A stretch of 64,000 nt of DNA, from positions 5,770,103 through 5,834,102 of the forward strand of contig CM046335.1 of assembly GCA_025403435.1 (NCBI GenBank), written 5' to 3'. Position numbers and translations under genes: made by a program. The DNA comes from Artocarpus heterophyllus (taxonomy: Eukaryota; Streptophyta; Magnoliopsida; Rosales; Moraceae). The notes beneath the pieces were generated by a model that saw only the letters and a list, made by a program, of their open reading frames with translations, had not been told where the DNA came from and did not search any database. Below, in pieces: positions 12,275-21,917 of the stretch (position 1 is the first letter of the stretch; each line of letters begins with the position of its first letter).

Positions 12275-12675
12275 CGTACCTTGATTCATGATCTTGGATT
12301 GTTGTGGGTTATTATCTTCCAATCCAATACGTATTCCTTTTGAAACTTCAATGAAGATGGGATTTCAGAGAAGCAGTATATCTGTAAACTTTCTGAATTG
12401 AACGATACATACGTATGGATTGGGGACTATAACCAGAATAAATAACTTTAGTTATTTTAATATATTTTTAGTTTTATCCATCATAAAATTTAGAAATTAC
12501 AAATTGGTATCTACACATATATTAATAATAATAACAATCTATACTTTATATTAATGCCCAAAAGTCTTTTAACTTTATCTTAATTATATCACTTTAATTT
12601 AGATTTACCTTAAGATAGCATTAAGCAACACATTTAAATACACATGTAGACCCATATGAAAATTATTTTCCAACA
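12275..12675 (-). repeat. Copia-1 5' LTR, truncated
   Basis: Matches 9958-10351 over about 400 bp, with one poorly aligned patch near 12420-12475. Similarity ends at AAGCGTACC (12272-12280), after which RT sequence begins. The missing part corresponds to 9871-9957 of the other LTR, so this is a deletion breakpoint, not a natural LTR end. Confidence 0.8.
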
Positions 12676-13290
12676 ATACTGACTCTTGAAATCATCTGCA
12701 TATATCTTAAAGGTTTCTGCAGAAAATTCTGGACCACACGCTGATTCAAAGTGTTGACCACTATCAAAACATCCAGGACCAGTTCCACGATGAATTTCCA
12801 TGTATAAATTACCATATGCATAATCCAAACCTATCCCCAAGGTTCTTCTTCTCTTACCCTGCATATCTTCAATAAAACTTGCTGTTTTACTTTGTGAACA
12901 TGAAACTCGAACCCCATCAATAAATTGAACATGGGCAACAAATTTAAAACTTTCCCATATGTTGTTCTTTTCCTTGATAACACATCGAGGATTCCAAGAA
13001 GGAGGAGGAACAACACGGCAAATTCCATAGCACTCTGCGCTTGGACGTATCTCTGCAATGTACTTGATAGTGTCCTTAAATTCCCAAGTGAAACCGAACC
13101 GTCCTCGATCAATTTTTTAAGTTTTCGTTTAGCAATGAAAAAATAAATCAACCTTTATTGAGTACGTCAAATGATAAACATCATTTATCAGACTTAAAAA
13201 AAGTAATACCTCTTCTGTTGGGTTAAAAACAGGAGCCTCTTCAAGGATGTCAGTTCTTGCATCCTCAGGACGCCACCTTGCAGTTGCCTA
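12676..13290 (-). pseudogene. Demethylase relic: exon with RWRPEDAR motif and JmjN exon
   Basis: 13287-13210 is a clean 26-codon exon (acceptor AATAG, donor GTATTA) carrying ARWRPEDARTDILEEAPVF. The JmjN block to 12676 reads EFKDTIKYIAEIRPSAECYG, GICRVVPPPSWNPRC and IWESFKFVAHVQFID, ending GPEFSAETFKIYADDFKSQY at the Copia-1 insertion point. A consistent acceptor in the JmjN frame is not visible; the nearest AG gives another frame, so a small indel near 13105 is inferred. Confidence 0.85.
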
Positions 13291-13362
13291 TTTGGATTTG
13301 GACAAAAACTTTAGAAGATGCGAGCATAACAGAGAAAAATACACTCAGTTCAAGAGTGAAAA

Positions 13363-14016
13363 ATCGACCTTGAGTCAATCACTACAATCTGGACATCCAC
13401 AGATAACACCCCCTGGGAGGCACGTTTTCGAAGGCTTAACCTGCAAAAAATGATTATAAATTGTATACAATAAATAATCAACGATGGAACTTCTTACTAA
13501 AAGCCCTCAATTGTTTTACGTCAATTTAATTGTGTGTGCACTTTGTTGCAATGCCTCTTAAGACCTATTCATCGATGAAGCGTGTGGACAAATGCTTAAA
13601 ACATGACAAAGTTTTGAATTTCCAATACAAAGCCATGACATGTTCAGCGCTAGACAACTAACCACGCAACCAAACTGGAAAATACTGTTGAAACCCTTAA
13701 ACGCTAAATAAACAAATAAATATGACCTTATCACACTGTTTGAACTCAGATTCCTCTGACTCATACTTCGCCGAGTCCGAGAGTATCTATAAGATTTAGG
13801 CTGATATGATTAAGTATCCACGGTCTACCACGCAGATATCTTTGCCAGTGTAGCATTGACTGAAATCCCAGACATGATGTCTATCTGCATCGGGCATTTT
13901 TCCGACACATCCAAGGAGTCCTTGGAATTTTCAGTTTCAGACGCAAAACCCGGAGGAACTGGAAGAGTTTTCAGACACTCACTATTCATTGTAATTTCTT
14001 CATGTTCTCTGCCCAT
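13363..14016 (-). pseudogene. Demethylase relic: N-terminal exons with premature TGA
   Basis: 13445-13363 encodes KPSKTCLPGGVICGCPDCSD followed by TGA at 13375-13377 where homologues continue with a Cys codon. About 13790-13728 encodes SDSAKYESEESEFKQCDK up to a GT donor. 14016-13825 begins MGREHEE and includes LPVPPGFAS, the usual N-terminal motif of this subfamily. The start codon at 14016 is the best candidate but is not proven. Copia-2 lies 190 bp upstream. Confidence 0.75.
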
Positions 14017-14202
14017 AAGTGCTGAAACTCAAAAGGGTAGCAATTGAAATATTAAATTTAGTTAACCACTAAGTAAATTCAAATATAAGAGATTCATTGC
14101 TAAGCTTATTCAGTGCTCACAAAAGTGTAATTCTTTCTCTAACGAGGGATTATTTCAAGCAAGCTCAACAAGAGAAGGAAACCCATGATTGAACAAAGAT
14201 AG

Positions 14203-14207
14203 CAAAC
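14203..14207. repeat. Copia-2 target-site duplication, left
   Basis: CAAAC immediately left of the LTR terminus, identical to 19612-19616. Confidence 0.85.
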
Positions 14208-14718
14208 TGTTGGAATTTCCCCAACACTTTTCGATCTCAATCCAGACAGAAAAGAACCAAGAACAAAACAAAATCAAGAACACAGAATTTAGCGAGATTT
14301 GGCAAAAAATGCCTACATCCTCGTGAACTCCCCTCAAAGGGAATTCGATCTATTCTCTTATTAATTCAGCCCTTGAACAATGTTTACAGAGACAACTTCT
14401 CAAGAAAAACTTTACATAAACAACAATCCTGAGAAAATTTTCTTCTTTTCTTCTCTCGTTTTTTTTTTTTTTTTTTTTTTTCTCTCTGAGAAGTTCTTTT
14501 CTCACACACACCTTTGTTTCTTAAGTGTATTCTCTTATATATATATAACACAACATTACAAGTATTCCCCAATAAAAATAAAACATGTCACTCACACATA
14601 CCGACTTAAGCTACTTAATATATCAACCATTCAATGCCGTTTTCTTCATGAAGACTCTTCTTGTGCTGTCGTTTTTGGGCCTGACAATACTAAGTCATAT
14701 CAGAACTGACTTTCAACA
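14208..14718 (-). repeat. Copia-2 3' LTR
   Basis: Matches 19113-19611 end to end; the longest difference is a T-run at 14460-14481. It contains a minus-strand TATA-like stretch (TTATATATATATAAGAG, about 14530-14550). Confidence 0.92.
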
Positions 14719-14732
14719 AACTCCACCTCAGT
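14719..14732 (-). other. Copia-2 polypurine tract
   Basis: Minus-strand GAACTGAGGTGGAGTT abuts the start of the 3' LTR. Confidence 0.7.
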
Positions 14733-14784
14733 TCTCATATGACCTTCAAAGAATAGATCTCCTTTAGCTTTGAGGATCCCAGCT

Positions 14785-15417
14785 CTATGACCTCAACTGT
14801 CGCCCTTCATCAATCCCGAGCAAGCTTAAACATCGTTGAAACTTGCTAAGGGTAACAACCTTAGTTCCCATGTCTGTAGGATTCTGCTCAGTTGAAATTT
14901 TCTTCACATCCATAATACCTTCAACAACCTTATCTCTAATGAAATGATATTTTACCTCTACATGTTTAGTCCTGTCATAAAACACAGGATTTCTACACAA
15001 ATGTAGAGCACTTTGACTGTCTGAGTAAATGGTGCTGACCCCTTTAAAGATCATAATCTCTTTAAGCAATCCTTGTATCCAGATACCTTCTTTTATAGCT
15101 TCAGTGGCTGCAATATATTCAGCCTCTGTAGTGGATAAGGCCACCACAGGTTGTAATTGTGACCTCCAACTAACACAGTTTTCACAGACAAGGAAAAAAA
15201 AAGCAGTTGTTGACCTCCTGCTATCTCTGTCTCCAACATAATCTGCATCTACAAATCCTTCAACCTCCACTTCATCTCTACATTTAGAATAATGTAACCC
15301 AAGATTTGTTGAACCAGCAATATACCTCATTAGCCATTTTATGGCATTCCAGTGATATTTCCCAGGATTTGCCATATACCTGCTGAGAGTACTGATTGAG
15401 TGTGCCAACTTGTGCAA
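14785..15417 (-). pseudogene. Copia-2 RNase H domain
   Basis: A 210-residue frame with SRYMANPGKYHWNAIKWLMR, FVDADYVGDRDSRRSTTAF, SWRSQLQPVVALSTTEAEY and KHVEVKYHFIRDKV, typical of Copia RNase H. The domain itself reads through, but its link to RT is broken by stops near 15420-15515. Confidence 0.9.
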
Positions 15418-15515
15418 ATCATGGAATACATAATTGAGCCTACCGCATTTGAATAAGGGACTTGAGACATGTACTGTTCTTCTTCAGCACTTTTAGGACA
15501 TTGATCTTTTGACAA

Positions 15516-16501
15516 CTAGAACTGAGAAGTAAGAGGCTGATTGTTGTGTTTTGCTCCTCTCATAGAGAATTTATCTACTATCTTCTCAAGATAAGCTTTT
15601 TGAATCAGGAACATCTTCTTCTGCTTCCTGTTCTTCCCAATTGAAATTCCCAAGATCTTTTTAGCATTTCCCAGATCCTTCATATCAAATTTGGACATCA
15701 ACATCTCCTTCATTTCTCTAACCTTTTCTATATGTTTACTGATAAGTAACATATCATCTACATAAAATAAAGGTATTCAGCCTCTAAAACATCTTCTCCT
15801 TTGAAATAGAGACAAGGGTCCTAGCAACTACTTAGGAAACCCTGCTACTACATACAAGAATTAAACCTCTTATTCCATTGTCTTGGGGATTGCTTCAAAC
15901 CATACAGTGATCTTTTCAACAAACACACTAGGTCTTTTCCTTTTTGCACTTCAAATCGCTTCGGCTATTCCATATAAATAACTTCTTCTAATTCTCTATG
16001 TAAAAAAGCTGTCTTCACATCCATTTGTTCCACTTCTATATCCAAGTGAGCTACCAGTGACAACATAATCCTGATAGTCTTGTACTTGACAACAGGTGAA
16101 AATATTTCATTAAAATCCACACCTTCCTTTTGAGTAAATCCTTTTGCTACCAACCTGGCTTTATACTTGACTGGTTCAGCCTCTGATCCTCCTTCCTTTA
16201 ATTGGTAGATCTATTTACATGCCACAGTTGATTGACCCTTCAGCCTCGTAACTATTTCCCAAGTATGATTTTTATAAAGAGAATTCAGCTCTTCCTTCAT
16301 TGCTGTGACCCACATTTTTGAGTCTTTACTTGCCAAGGCTTCTTCATAAGTTTCAGGTTCAAACTTACTCAAGTCTACTGCAGTCATAAATGCATAAGCA
16401 AGCAGATCTGTGAGAGCATTAAAACCATATCTTTGAGTGGGCTTGATGGCTCTTCTATGTCTGTCTCTAGCAAGCTTATAGTCCCTCAAGGAATCAGCCA
16501 C
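15516..16501 (-). pseudogene. Copia-2 reverse transcriptase, fragmented
   Basis: Pieces in different frames: 16501-16211 (PETYEEALASKDSKMWVTAM, then NHTWEIV), 16153-15965 (VAKGFTQKEGVDFNEIFSPV, VEQMDVKTAFLHREL) and 15770-15516 (YVDDMLL catalytic box, then FDMKDLGNAKKILGISIGKN). Several stops and shifts separate them, so no functional enzyme is encoded. Confidence 0.88.
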
Positions 16502-16633
16502 TTGTTCCTGGTTTGGCTCCTGCTCTTAACGTAAATCATGATTTAAGCTCCTAAACTTGGCTCCGTTCTGAATTTCCTCTGTTTCTTCAGATTCTCGCGT
16601 TTCTTGGACTAAAGTATCATGAACAGGCTCCAC

Positions 16634-18003
16634 CTAAACTTGTGACATTTGCTCCACCTGATTTATATCCATTTCAACTTGACTTTCAACAGTACCTGCA
16701 TTGTTAGTACCAAAAGACTCCTTTCTTGTAGAAATATTAGTCTTATGCAAATAAGGAAATTCATTTTCATTGAACAGCACATCCCTGCTTATTATAGTTT
16801 TAAATCCATTATTTTGATTTACCCATAGTCTATATCCTTTTGTTCCAGAAGGATATCCTAAAAAAAAATGCACTTAATGGATCTTGGTTCTTATTTACCT
16901 TTTGACTGATGTGCATATGCAGAACAACCAAAAGGCTTGAGATGCATTAAACTTGGTGGTTTACCTGTCCCTTTTTCCTCAGGAGTTTTAAATTCTATTG
17001 CACTAGAAGGACTCTGATTGACTAAATATGTAGAAGTCATTACTGCTTCACCCCAGAAACTTTTAGGTAATCATGAGTTGAATAGCGTGCACCTGGACTT
17101 ATTCATAAGGGTCCTATTCATCCTCTCAGCAACACCATTTTACTGAGGGGTTTTTCTTACTGTTCTATGTCTTTGAATCCCTACTTCCTTACAGTATTAT
17201 CAAATTCTTCATTACAGAATTCAAGACCATTTTCAGTTCTTAAAGTTTTAAATTTTCTATCTGTTAAATTTTCCATTAAAACTTTCCATTGTTTAAATTT
17301 ACTAAGTGCATCATTCTCGTTTTTCATCAAATAGATCCAGACTTTATGGGAAAATCATCAACTATAGAGAAGAAATATATATTACCTCTATGTGTTGCAG
17401 TCCTTTCTGGTCCCCATAAATTTGAGTGAACATGCTTCAAAATTGCCTTTGATTCATGCCTGCCAAGACTGAATTTAAGTCGGTGCTGCTTGCCAAGTAT
17501 ACAATGTTCACAAAAGTCCACCTTGCTAATTCTTCCCTTGCCAAGGAGCCTTTGATCTTGTAATGCTTCAAGACCTCTTTGACTCATATGCCCGAGTCTT
17601 CTATGCCACAACATTGCTCGAGAGTCTTCAGGGGCTTCTGCTATGGCAGTCTTTCCTACAAGTGTCTCAGCCATCATATGATATATTCCTTATTTCTTGG
17701 TGCCTTTAATTACAACCATGGCACCTTTAGAAATCTTCATAGTGCCTGCTTCAATCTTGTTGGTATAGCCCAGATCATCCAACATTCCTAATGATACTAA
17801 GTTTCTAGTCAGACTTGGCACATACCTGACTTCCTTCAGATGTCTAATAATCCTATCAAACATCTTGAAATTCACTGTTCCAATGCCTTCAACTTGGCAT
17901 GTGTGACTATCCCCCATCATTACTTTTCCTCGATTTATAGGTTTGTAATCAGAAAGCCAGTTTTTGTTGTAAGTCATATGATAAGTGCATCCAGAGTCAA
18001 GAA
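16634..18003 (-). pseudogene. Copia-2 protease and integrase remnants
   Basis: Protease: WILDSGCTYHMT near 17975-18005, with the active-site Asp-Ser-Gly. 17977-17690 continues through the region before integrase. 17677-17327 has the integrase zinc-binding pattern HRRLGHMSQRG ... CEHCILGKQHR and the start of the catalytic core (LWGPERTATHRG). 16873-16634 (FLGYPSGTKGYRLWV, ISRDVLFNENEFPY) is the integrase C-terminal region. Multiple stops and shifts lie between the pieces. Confidence 0.85.
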
Positions 18004-18010
18004 TCCAATC

Positions 18011-18343
18011 TTAATTGTGACTGTCAGCAGAAGCAATGAGGACCTCTCCATTGTCATATCCGTCTCCAGAATTTGTTGAATCACCATATTCACTATTTGT
18101 TGCATTCTTTTCTTTATTTTTCCTTATCCAGGCATAACATTCTTTCTTAATATGCTCTATCTTCCCACAGTAGTAACACTTCTTGGAACTATTTGGTCCT
18201 CTAGAGAAGGACCTTCCCTCACCCCTGCTAACACTCCTTGAGCGTTGATTGCTTTTCCTGCTCTGAGTCCTCCCTTTTGCAAGATAATTTTCTCCATTGG
18301 ATGAATGTTTTTCCGATTTCAACTCCAGATTTCTTGATCTCAA
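18011..18343 (-). pseudogene. Copia-2 gag C-terminal part with CCHC zinc knuckle
   Basis: Lys/Arg/Ser-rich segment with CYYCGKIEHIKKECYAW, a C-x2-C-x4-H-x4-C nucleic-acid-binding knuckle. It ends at a stop just before the protease motif, where the ancestral polyprotein would have read through. Confidence 0.88.
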
Positions 18344-19008
18344 GGCATCAAGACCTCTTCTAAAGTGATGGATGTCCTTCCATACTTGATAGCAGTTTTT
18401 ACTTCTTTATATGAATCAGGAAGTGAGTTTAGCAAGATAATTGCTTGATTCTCATCACTTAGAGCTTCATTCTCTCCTGCGTTAGCCAATTCTATATTCA
18501 TCCTCAAGAACTCATCAAGATTCTGATCCATGCCTTTTGCTGTAACCATTTTAAAACCAAACAATCTTTCTTTCAAAAAAATCTTATTAGTTAGTGATTT
18601 CTTTTGAAACAGTTCATCTAATTTACTCCAGATCTTAGTCGGTATGTCTTCCTTATCAACAACAAGCCTTATAATCGAATCGGTTAAGTGAAAAATGATT
18701 ATACCTACTGCAATTTCCAAGACTTCTTGTTTCTGCTCCTTGGAGAAATTTTTTGGGAAGTTAACAGGACCATCGAGGGCCTTCAGTACCTTTTGTTGTG
18801 CCAGCAATCCTTTAATTTTTCTTCTCCAGATTCTGAAATCCCCGGTTCCATCAAACTTCTCAATACCTACCTTCATCGTGTTCATGATGTTTGATGAGAT
18901 GCCTTCAAGACCAGATTCTTGAATCACCGATTTAGTAACTTCTTCTTTTTCTTCCTTGAAATTACTTGAATCCAAGGAAACGTCTTCAGAATCTTGAGGA
19001 TTCGTCAA
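18340..19008 (-). pseudogene. Copia-2 gag (UBN2-type)
   Basis: A 222-residue frame with the plant Copia gag pattern: KFDGTGDFRIWRRKIKGLLA, WSKLDELFQKKSLTNKIFLK, AIILLNSLPDSYKEVKTAI. It overlaps the zinc-knuckle frame by a few bases in another phase, so one frameshift separates the two. Confidence 0.88.
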
Positions 19009-19098
19009 GTCGATTCCTTGAGTTTGCCCTAAACCTTCTTCCAGTTCGTCTGCTTCTTTGATTCTTTCAAGATCGAATTATCAGCCTTGAATCCTAAA

Positions 19099-19110
19099 GC
19101 TCTGATACCA
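19099..19110 (-). other. Copia-2 primer-binding site
   Basis: Minus-strand TGGTATCAGAGC, complementary to the 3' end of plant initiator tRNA-Met, two bases inside the 5' LTR. Confidence 0.9.
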
Positions 19111-19112
19111 CA

Positions 19113-19611
19113 TGTTGGAATTTCCCCAACACTTTTTGATCTCAATCTAGACAGAAAAGAACCAAGAACAAAACAAAATCAAGAACACAAAATTTAGCGA
19201 GGTTTGGCCAAAAAATGCCTACGTCTTCGTGAGCTCCCCTCAAAGGGAATTCGATCTATTCTCTTATTAATTTAGCCCTTGAACAACGTTTACAGAAACA
19301 ACTTCTCAAGAAAAACTTCACATAAACAACAATCCTGAGAAAATTCCCTTCTTTTCTTCTCTCGTTTTTTTTTTCTCTCTGAGAAGTTCTTTTCTCACAC
19401 GCACCTTTGTTTCTTAAGTGTATTCTCTTGTATATATATAAAACAATATTACAAGTATTCCCCAATAAAAATAAAACACGTCACTCACACATACCGACTT
19501 AAGCTACTTAATATATTAACCATTCAATGTCGTTTTCTTCTTGAAGACTCTTCTTGTGCTGTCGTTTTTGGGCCTGACAATACTAAGTCATATAAGAATT
19601 GACTTTCAACA
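19113..19611 (-). repeat. Copia-2 5' LTR
   Basis: A 499-bp LTR with TGTTG and CAACA ends, next to the primer site. A minus-strand TTTTATATATATACAAG stretch near 19430-19446 is the likely promoter TATA box of the element. Confidence 0.92.
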
Positions 19612-19616
19612 CAAAC
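19612..19616. repeat. Copia-2 target-site duplication, right
   Basis: CAAAC, identical to 14203-14207. Confidence 0.85.
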
Positions 19617-20037
19617 AAAACACAAGGAAACCAAAAAGGAACCAAAAAAAAAAAAAAAAAAAATCAAAACAATCTCTAAAAGGGTTGTAATATGAAATAA
19701 AAATTTAAACTTTACAGACAAATGAACATCCAAAATTTTAAAAGGGTGTTTAGCGAGTCCATTCCAACCAATTACCAAATACAGTGGTACAAGGCTCTTA
19801 ACAACTTAAATAAAGAGCAAAAATTTATCGTAGTGTAAAACTTTTGTATTATATAGTTTTTAAACCAAAATTTTCAGTTCCATTCTATATTAGCCTTTGA
19901 GCAGAACAAGGAAAAATCAGCCAAAAAAAAAAGAAAACAAAGAATAAAAATCTTGTAGGAGTAAACAATTGGCATGATAAGAGTTGGGTTCTCTTCCCCG
20001 GTCGATTATAAACTGCAAAAGCACAAAAAGAAAAATA

Positions 20038-20290
20038 CTTTGGCCAAAGATCGAGTGATTTTGAGAAATGGCCTCCGGCCAAAATTTTTTTTGAGAAATA
20101 GTCCACTTTTTTTGACAGTTTTTGACACAAAAAAGGCTTTTTGGACATCAAAATAGTTCCAGTTTTTTTTTTTTCAACATGTTGAGATTTCTTATTCTGC
20201 TACAGTCATTTTTCTTATTTTGTTGAAAAAAACTGTGACAGTTTATCTACATAAAAAAACATATTTTTTTTTATTTCAAAAAAAAAAAAA
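20038..20290 (+). repeat. Dispersed repeat copy A
   Basis: Carries GGCTTTTTGGACATCAAAAT, a T-run, CATGTTGAGATTTCTTATTC and CTGCTACAGTCATTTT. The same order of words appears, reverse complemented, at 62190-62450 and 62500-62775. No terminal inverted repeats or target duplication were identified, so its class is unknown. Confidence 0.75.
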
Positions 20291-21702
20291 CCTTTTACCC
20301 AATTTGAAATTTTTTTTTGCCCTTTCATCAAAATCTTCCCCAAAGATCTAAAAAAGAGTTCTGGTAAAGCACAATAGCTTTAGTTCCTACTTCGTCAAAA
20401 GAAAAAAAATAAAAAAAGGGCTCATGGTCGTCAGATTAGGAAAGATGACTAAGAGAGAAGTGGGTTTTGCAACGAGAGTCGAACTGCGTCGGACAACGGC
20501 ACAAGAATTTTTTTTTTCCCTTTTGGTTTTGCCTTCTTTCTTTCCTTCCTTAATCTTCTCTCTCTCTCTCCCTCTCTCTCTTTTTCTTTTTCTTTCTATT
20601 TTTTTGGGTGAAAATATAAAAGAGAAGTTTTTATAATGAGACGTAACTTTTTAAAATATCATTTAAATAAATATAGCTTTAAAAATGTAGCATGTAATTT
20701 TTTATTTCAAAAGCTATGGTCCGAGGCCTATCAATGGGCCCTCGTATTTGTTGAAAAGTATAGGCCTCAAAAAGTAGCCCGTGTGGCATAGAGCGGTTAA
20801 GGTTGGATTTTTGTGTTGAGAATTAGAATTTATAATTAGATGGTTTTGTAGTTAGTTATATAGCTTGTACATGTGTCAATATCAGATTGGGTTGTGGATG
20901 TAATTAGTTGTAACTAATCAGTTAGTCGTAAGGAAACTCTCAGCTAAGCAATAACAGATTTCCTTCGTATTTATGAGTGTCTTTTTCTCCTTTCAAGATT
21001 GTCCACACAAACCAAACAACTTGAAACCTCTATGAGATTAAACGAAAAAATATTGGGATTTTAAAAAATTTTCATTAATATTATCTTTTAAAACTTACGT
21101 TTTATTAATGTCATATATGCTCGAAACTTATTAAGTTACTAAAAAAATATTATCATAGATGAGAGAGAGAAAAAGAGAATTTAAAAAGTGTAAGTATTTG
21201 TCTATTTGAATTGGTTAGGAAAAAAAATTTAAACAACTCACACTAATTAAAATTAATTTGAGTCATGGTATGTCTCAATTTCTTTTAAGAATGACATGAA
21301 TAAACATATTTTTTAAAAGTGAAGCATAACATGTAATTTAATGTTAAGTTAAAGTAGGCTCTGTTTCCTTTTATAGTGTCATTAATCACTTGTACCACTA
21401 CATTTTCATAGTTCTTTGAAGTTACAGCTTCTCTAAAAGAAATATTTAATTTTACCCTTATCAAAATAGTCTCATTAGCCACCAAGGAGCCTATGTCCGT
21501 TGCAATCTCCGATTAGCCAACAAGGAGCTCATATCCTTGCAATCTCTAATCACATTGTTATAGTACACTAAAAGAACGTTGTGTTGCTTATCATGAGAGC
21601 GTGAGGAAAAAGCAGATGATGGAGAGAGAACGTGTGAGCCTGGAGTTTAAGGAGGGCAGCTATGTCATTTAGGTAACTTAAACTTATTAGTTTCAATTAC
21701 TT

Positions 21703-21746
21703 CCAATAATAATAATAATGATAATAATAAAAATAATAATAATAAG
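21703..21746. repeat. AAT-type trinucleotide microsatellite
   Basis: Near-continuous AATAATAATAATGATAATAATA run with single-base interruptions. Confidence 0.9.
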
Positions 21747-21838
21747 ATTCAAAAACTTCACTCTGAAAGTGATATTACTCTACTTCACCCAAAGAAATTA
21801 CTCTATATGAAAATTTATTTCATTTTTTGTGTTTTAAG

Positions 21839-21916
<78 letters not shown>

Positions 21917-21917
21917 A
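21839..21917. repeat. Compound (TC)n(TA)n microsatellite
   Basis: About 27 TC units with one interruption at 21860, followed directly by about 12 TA units from 21893. Confidence 0.95.

Larger units (their letters stand above)
9871..12675 (-). mobile_element. Copia-1: internally deleted Ty1/Copia LTR retrotransposon inside a demethylase exon
   Basis: Two LTR copies begin TGTTGGAAAATAATTTT (minus strand) at 10351 and 12675. A polypurine tract (AGTGGGAGAT) directly precedes the 3' LTR. Between them lie only RT and RNase H. The right-hand LTR stops at about 12275 and runs straight into RT, so the rest of the 5' LTR, primer site, gag, protease and integrase are deleted. The right flank reads GATTTCAAGAGTCAGTAT (DFKSQY) and the left flank resumes with TTCTGTAGAAG (FCRS), which are consecutive codons of the demethylase exon. 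The expected 5-bp duplication (AGTAT) is not preserved at the left end, where only TAT remains. LTR mismatches by eye are roughly 8-10 %. Confidence 0.85.
6995..14016 (-). pseudogene. Broken JmjN-JmjC-C5HC2 histone demethylase gene (JMJ14/15/18/19 type)
   Basis: Exon-sized blocks on the minus strand line up, in order, with plant KDM5/JARID1-type H3K4 demethylases: N-terminal LPVPPGF block (13825-14016), SDSAKYESEESE block (about 13728-13790), LPGGVICGCPDC block (13363-13445), RWRPEDARTDILEEAPVF block (13210-13287), JmjN (12676-13104), linker (9742-9870), JmjC (9422-9644, 9076-9234, about 8057-8430), C5HC2 zinc finger (7517-7885) and a tail (6995-7433). Family members demethylate histone H3 lysine 4. 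Lesions seen: Copia-1 inserted inside the JmjN exon; TGA at 13375-13377 where homologues carry a Cys codon; frame break before JmjN; frameshift in GMCF; first iron ligand His replaced by Lys with a neighbouring Asp missing; frameshift plus stop near 8090; frameshift near 7600. No FYRN/FYRC domain was found. A functional product is very unlikely. Confidence 0.88.
14208..19611 (-). mobile_element. Copia-2: complete-ended Ty1/Copia LTR retrotransposon, coding decayed
   Basis: A 5.4 kb element read on the minus strand, with two LTRs of about 500 bp (14208-14718 and 19113-19611), each starting TGTTG and ending CAACA, and a perfect 5-bp duplication CAAAC outside. It has a tRNA-initiator-Met primer site (19099-19110), a polypurine tract beside the 3' LTR (14719-14732), and domains in the Copia order gag, zinc knuckle, protease, integrase, RT, RNase H. 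The polyprotein is broken by stops and frameshifts at many points, so it cannot move on its own protein. I count about 23 substitutions between the LTRs, near 5 %, excluding poly-T length differences. Confidence 0.95.

Noticed and set aside
20776..20830. tRNA-like A-box (GTGGCATAGAGCGGTTAAGG)
   Set aside because: Resembles the head of a tRNA-derived SINE, but I could find no matching B-box, no cloverleaf and no defined ends.
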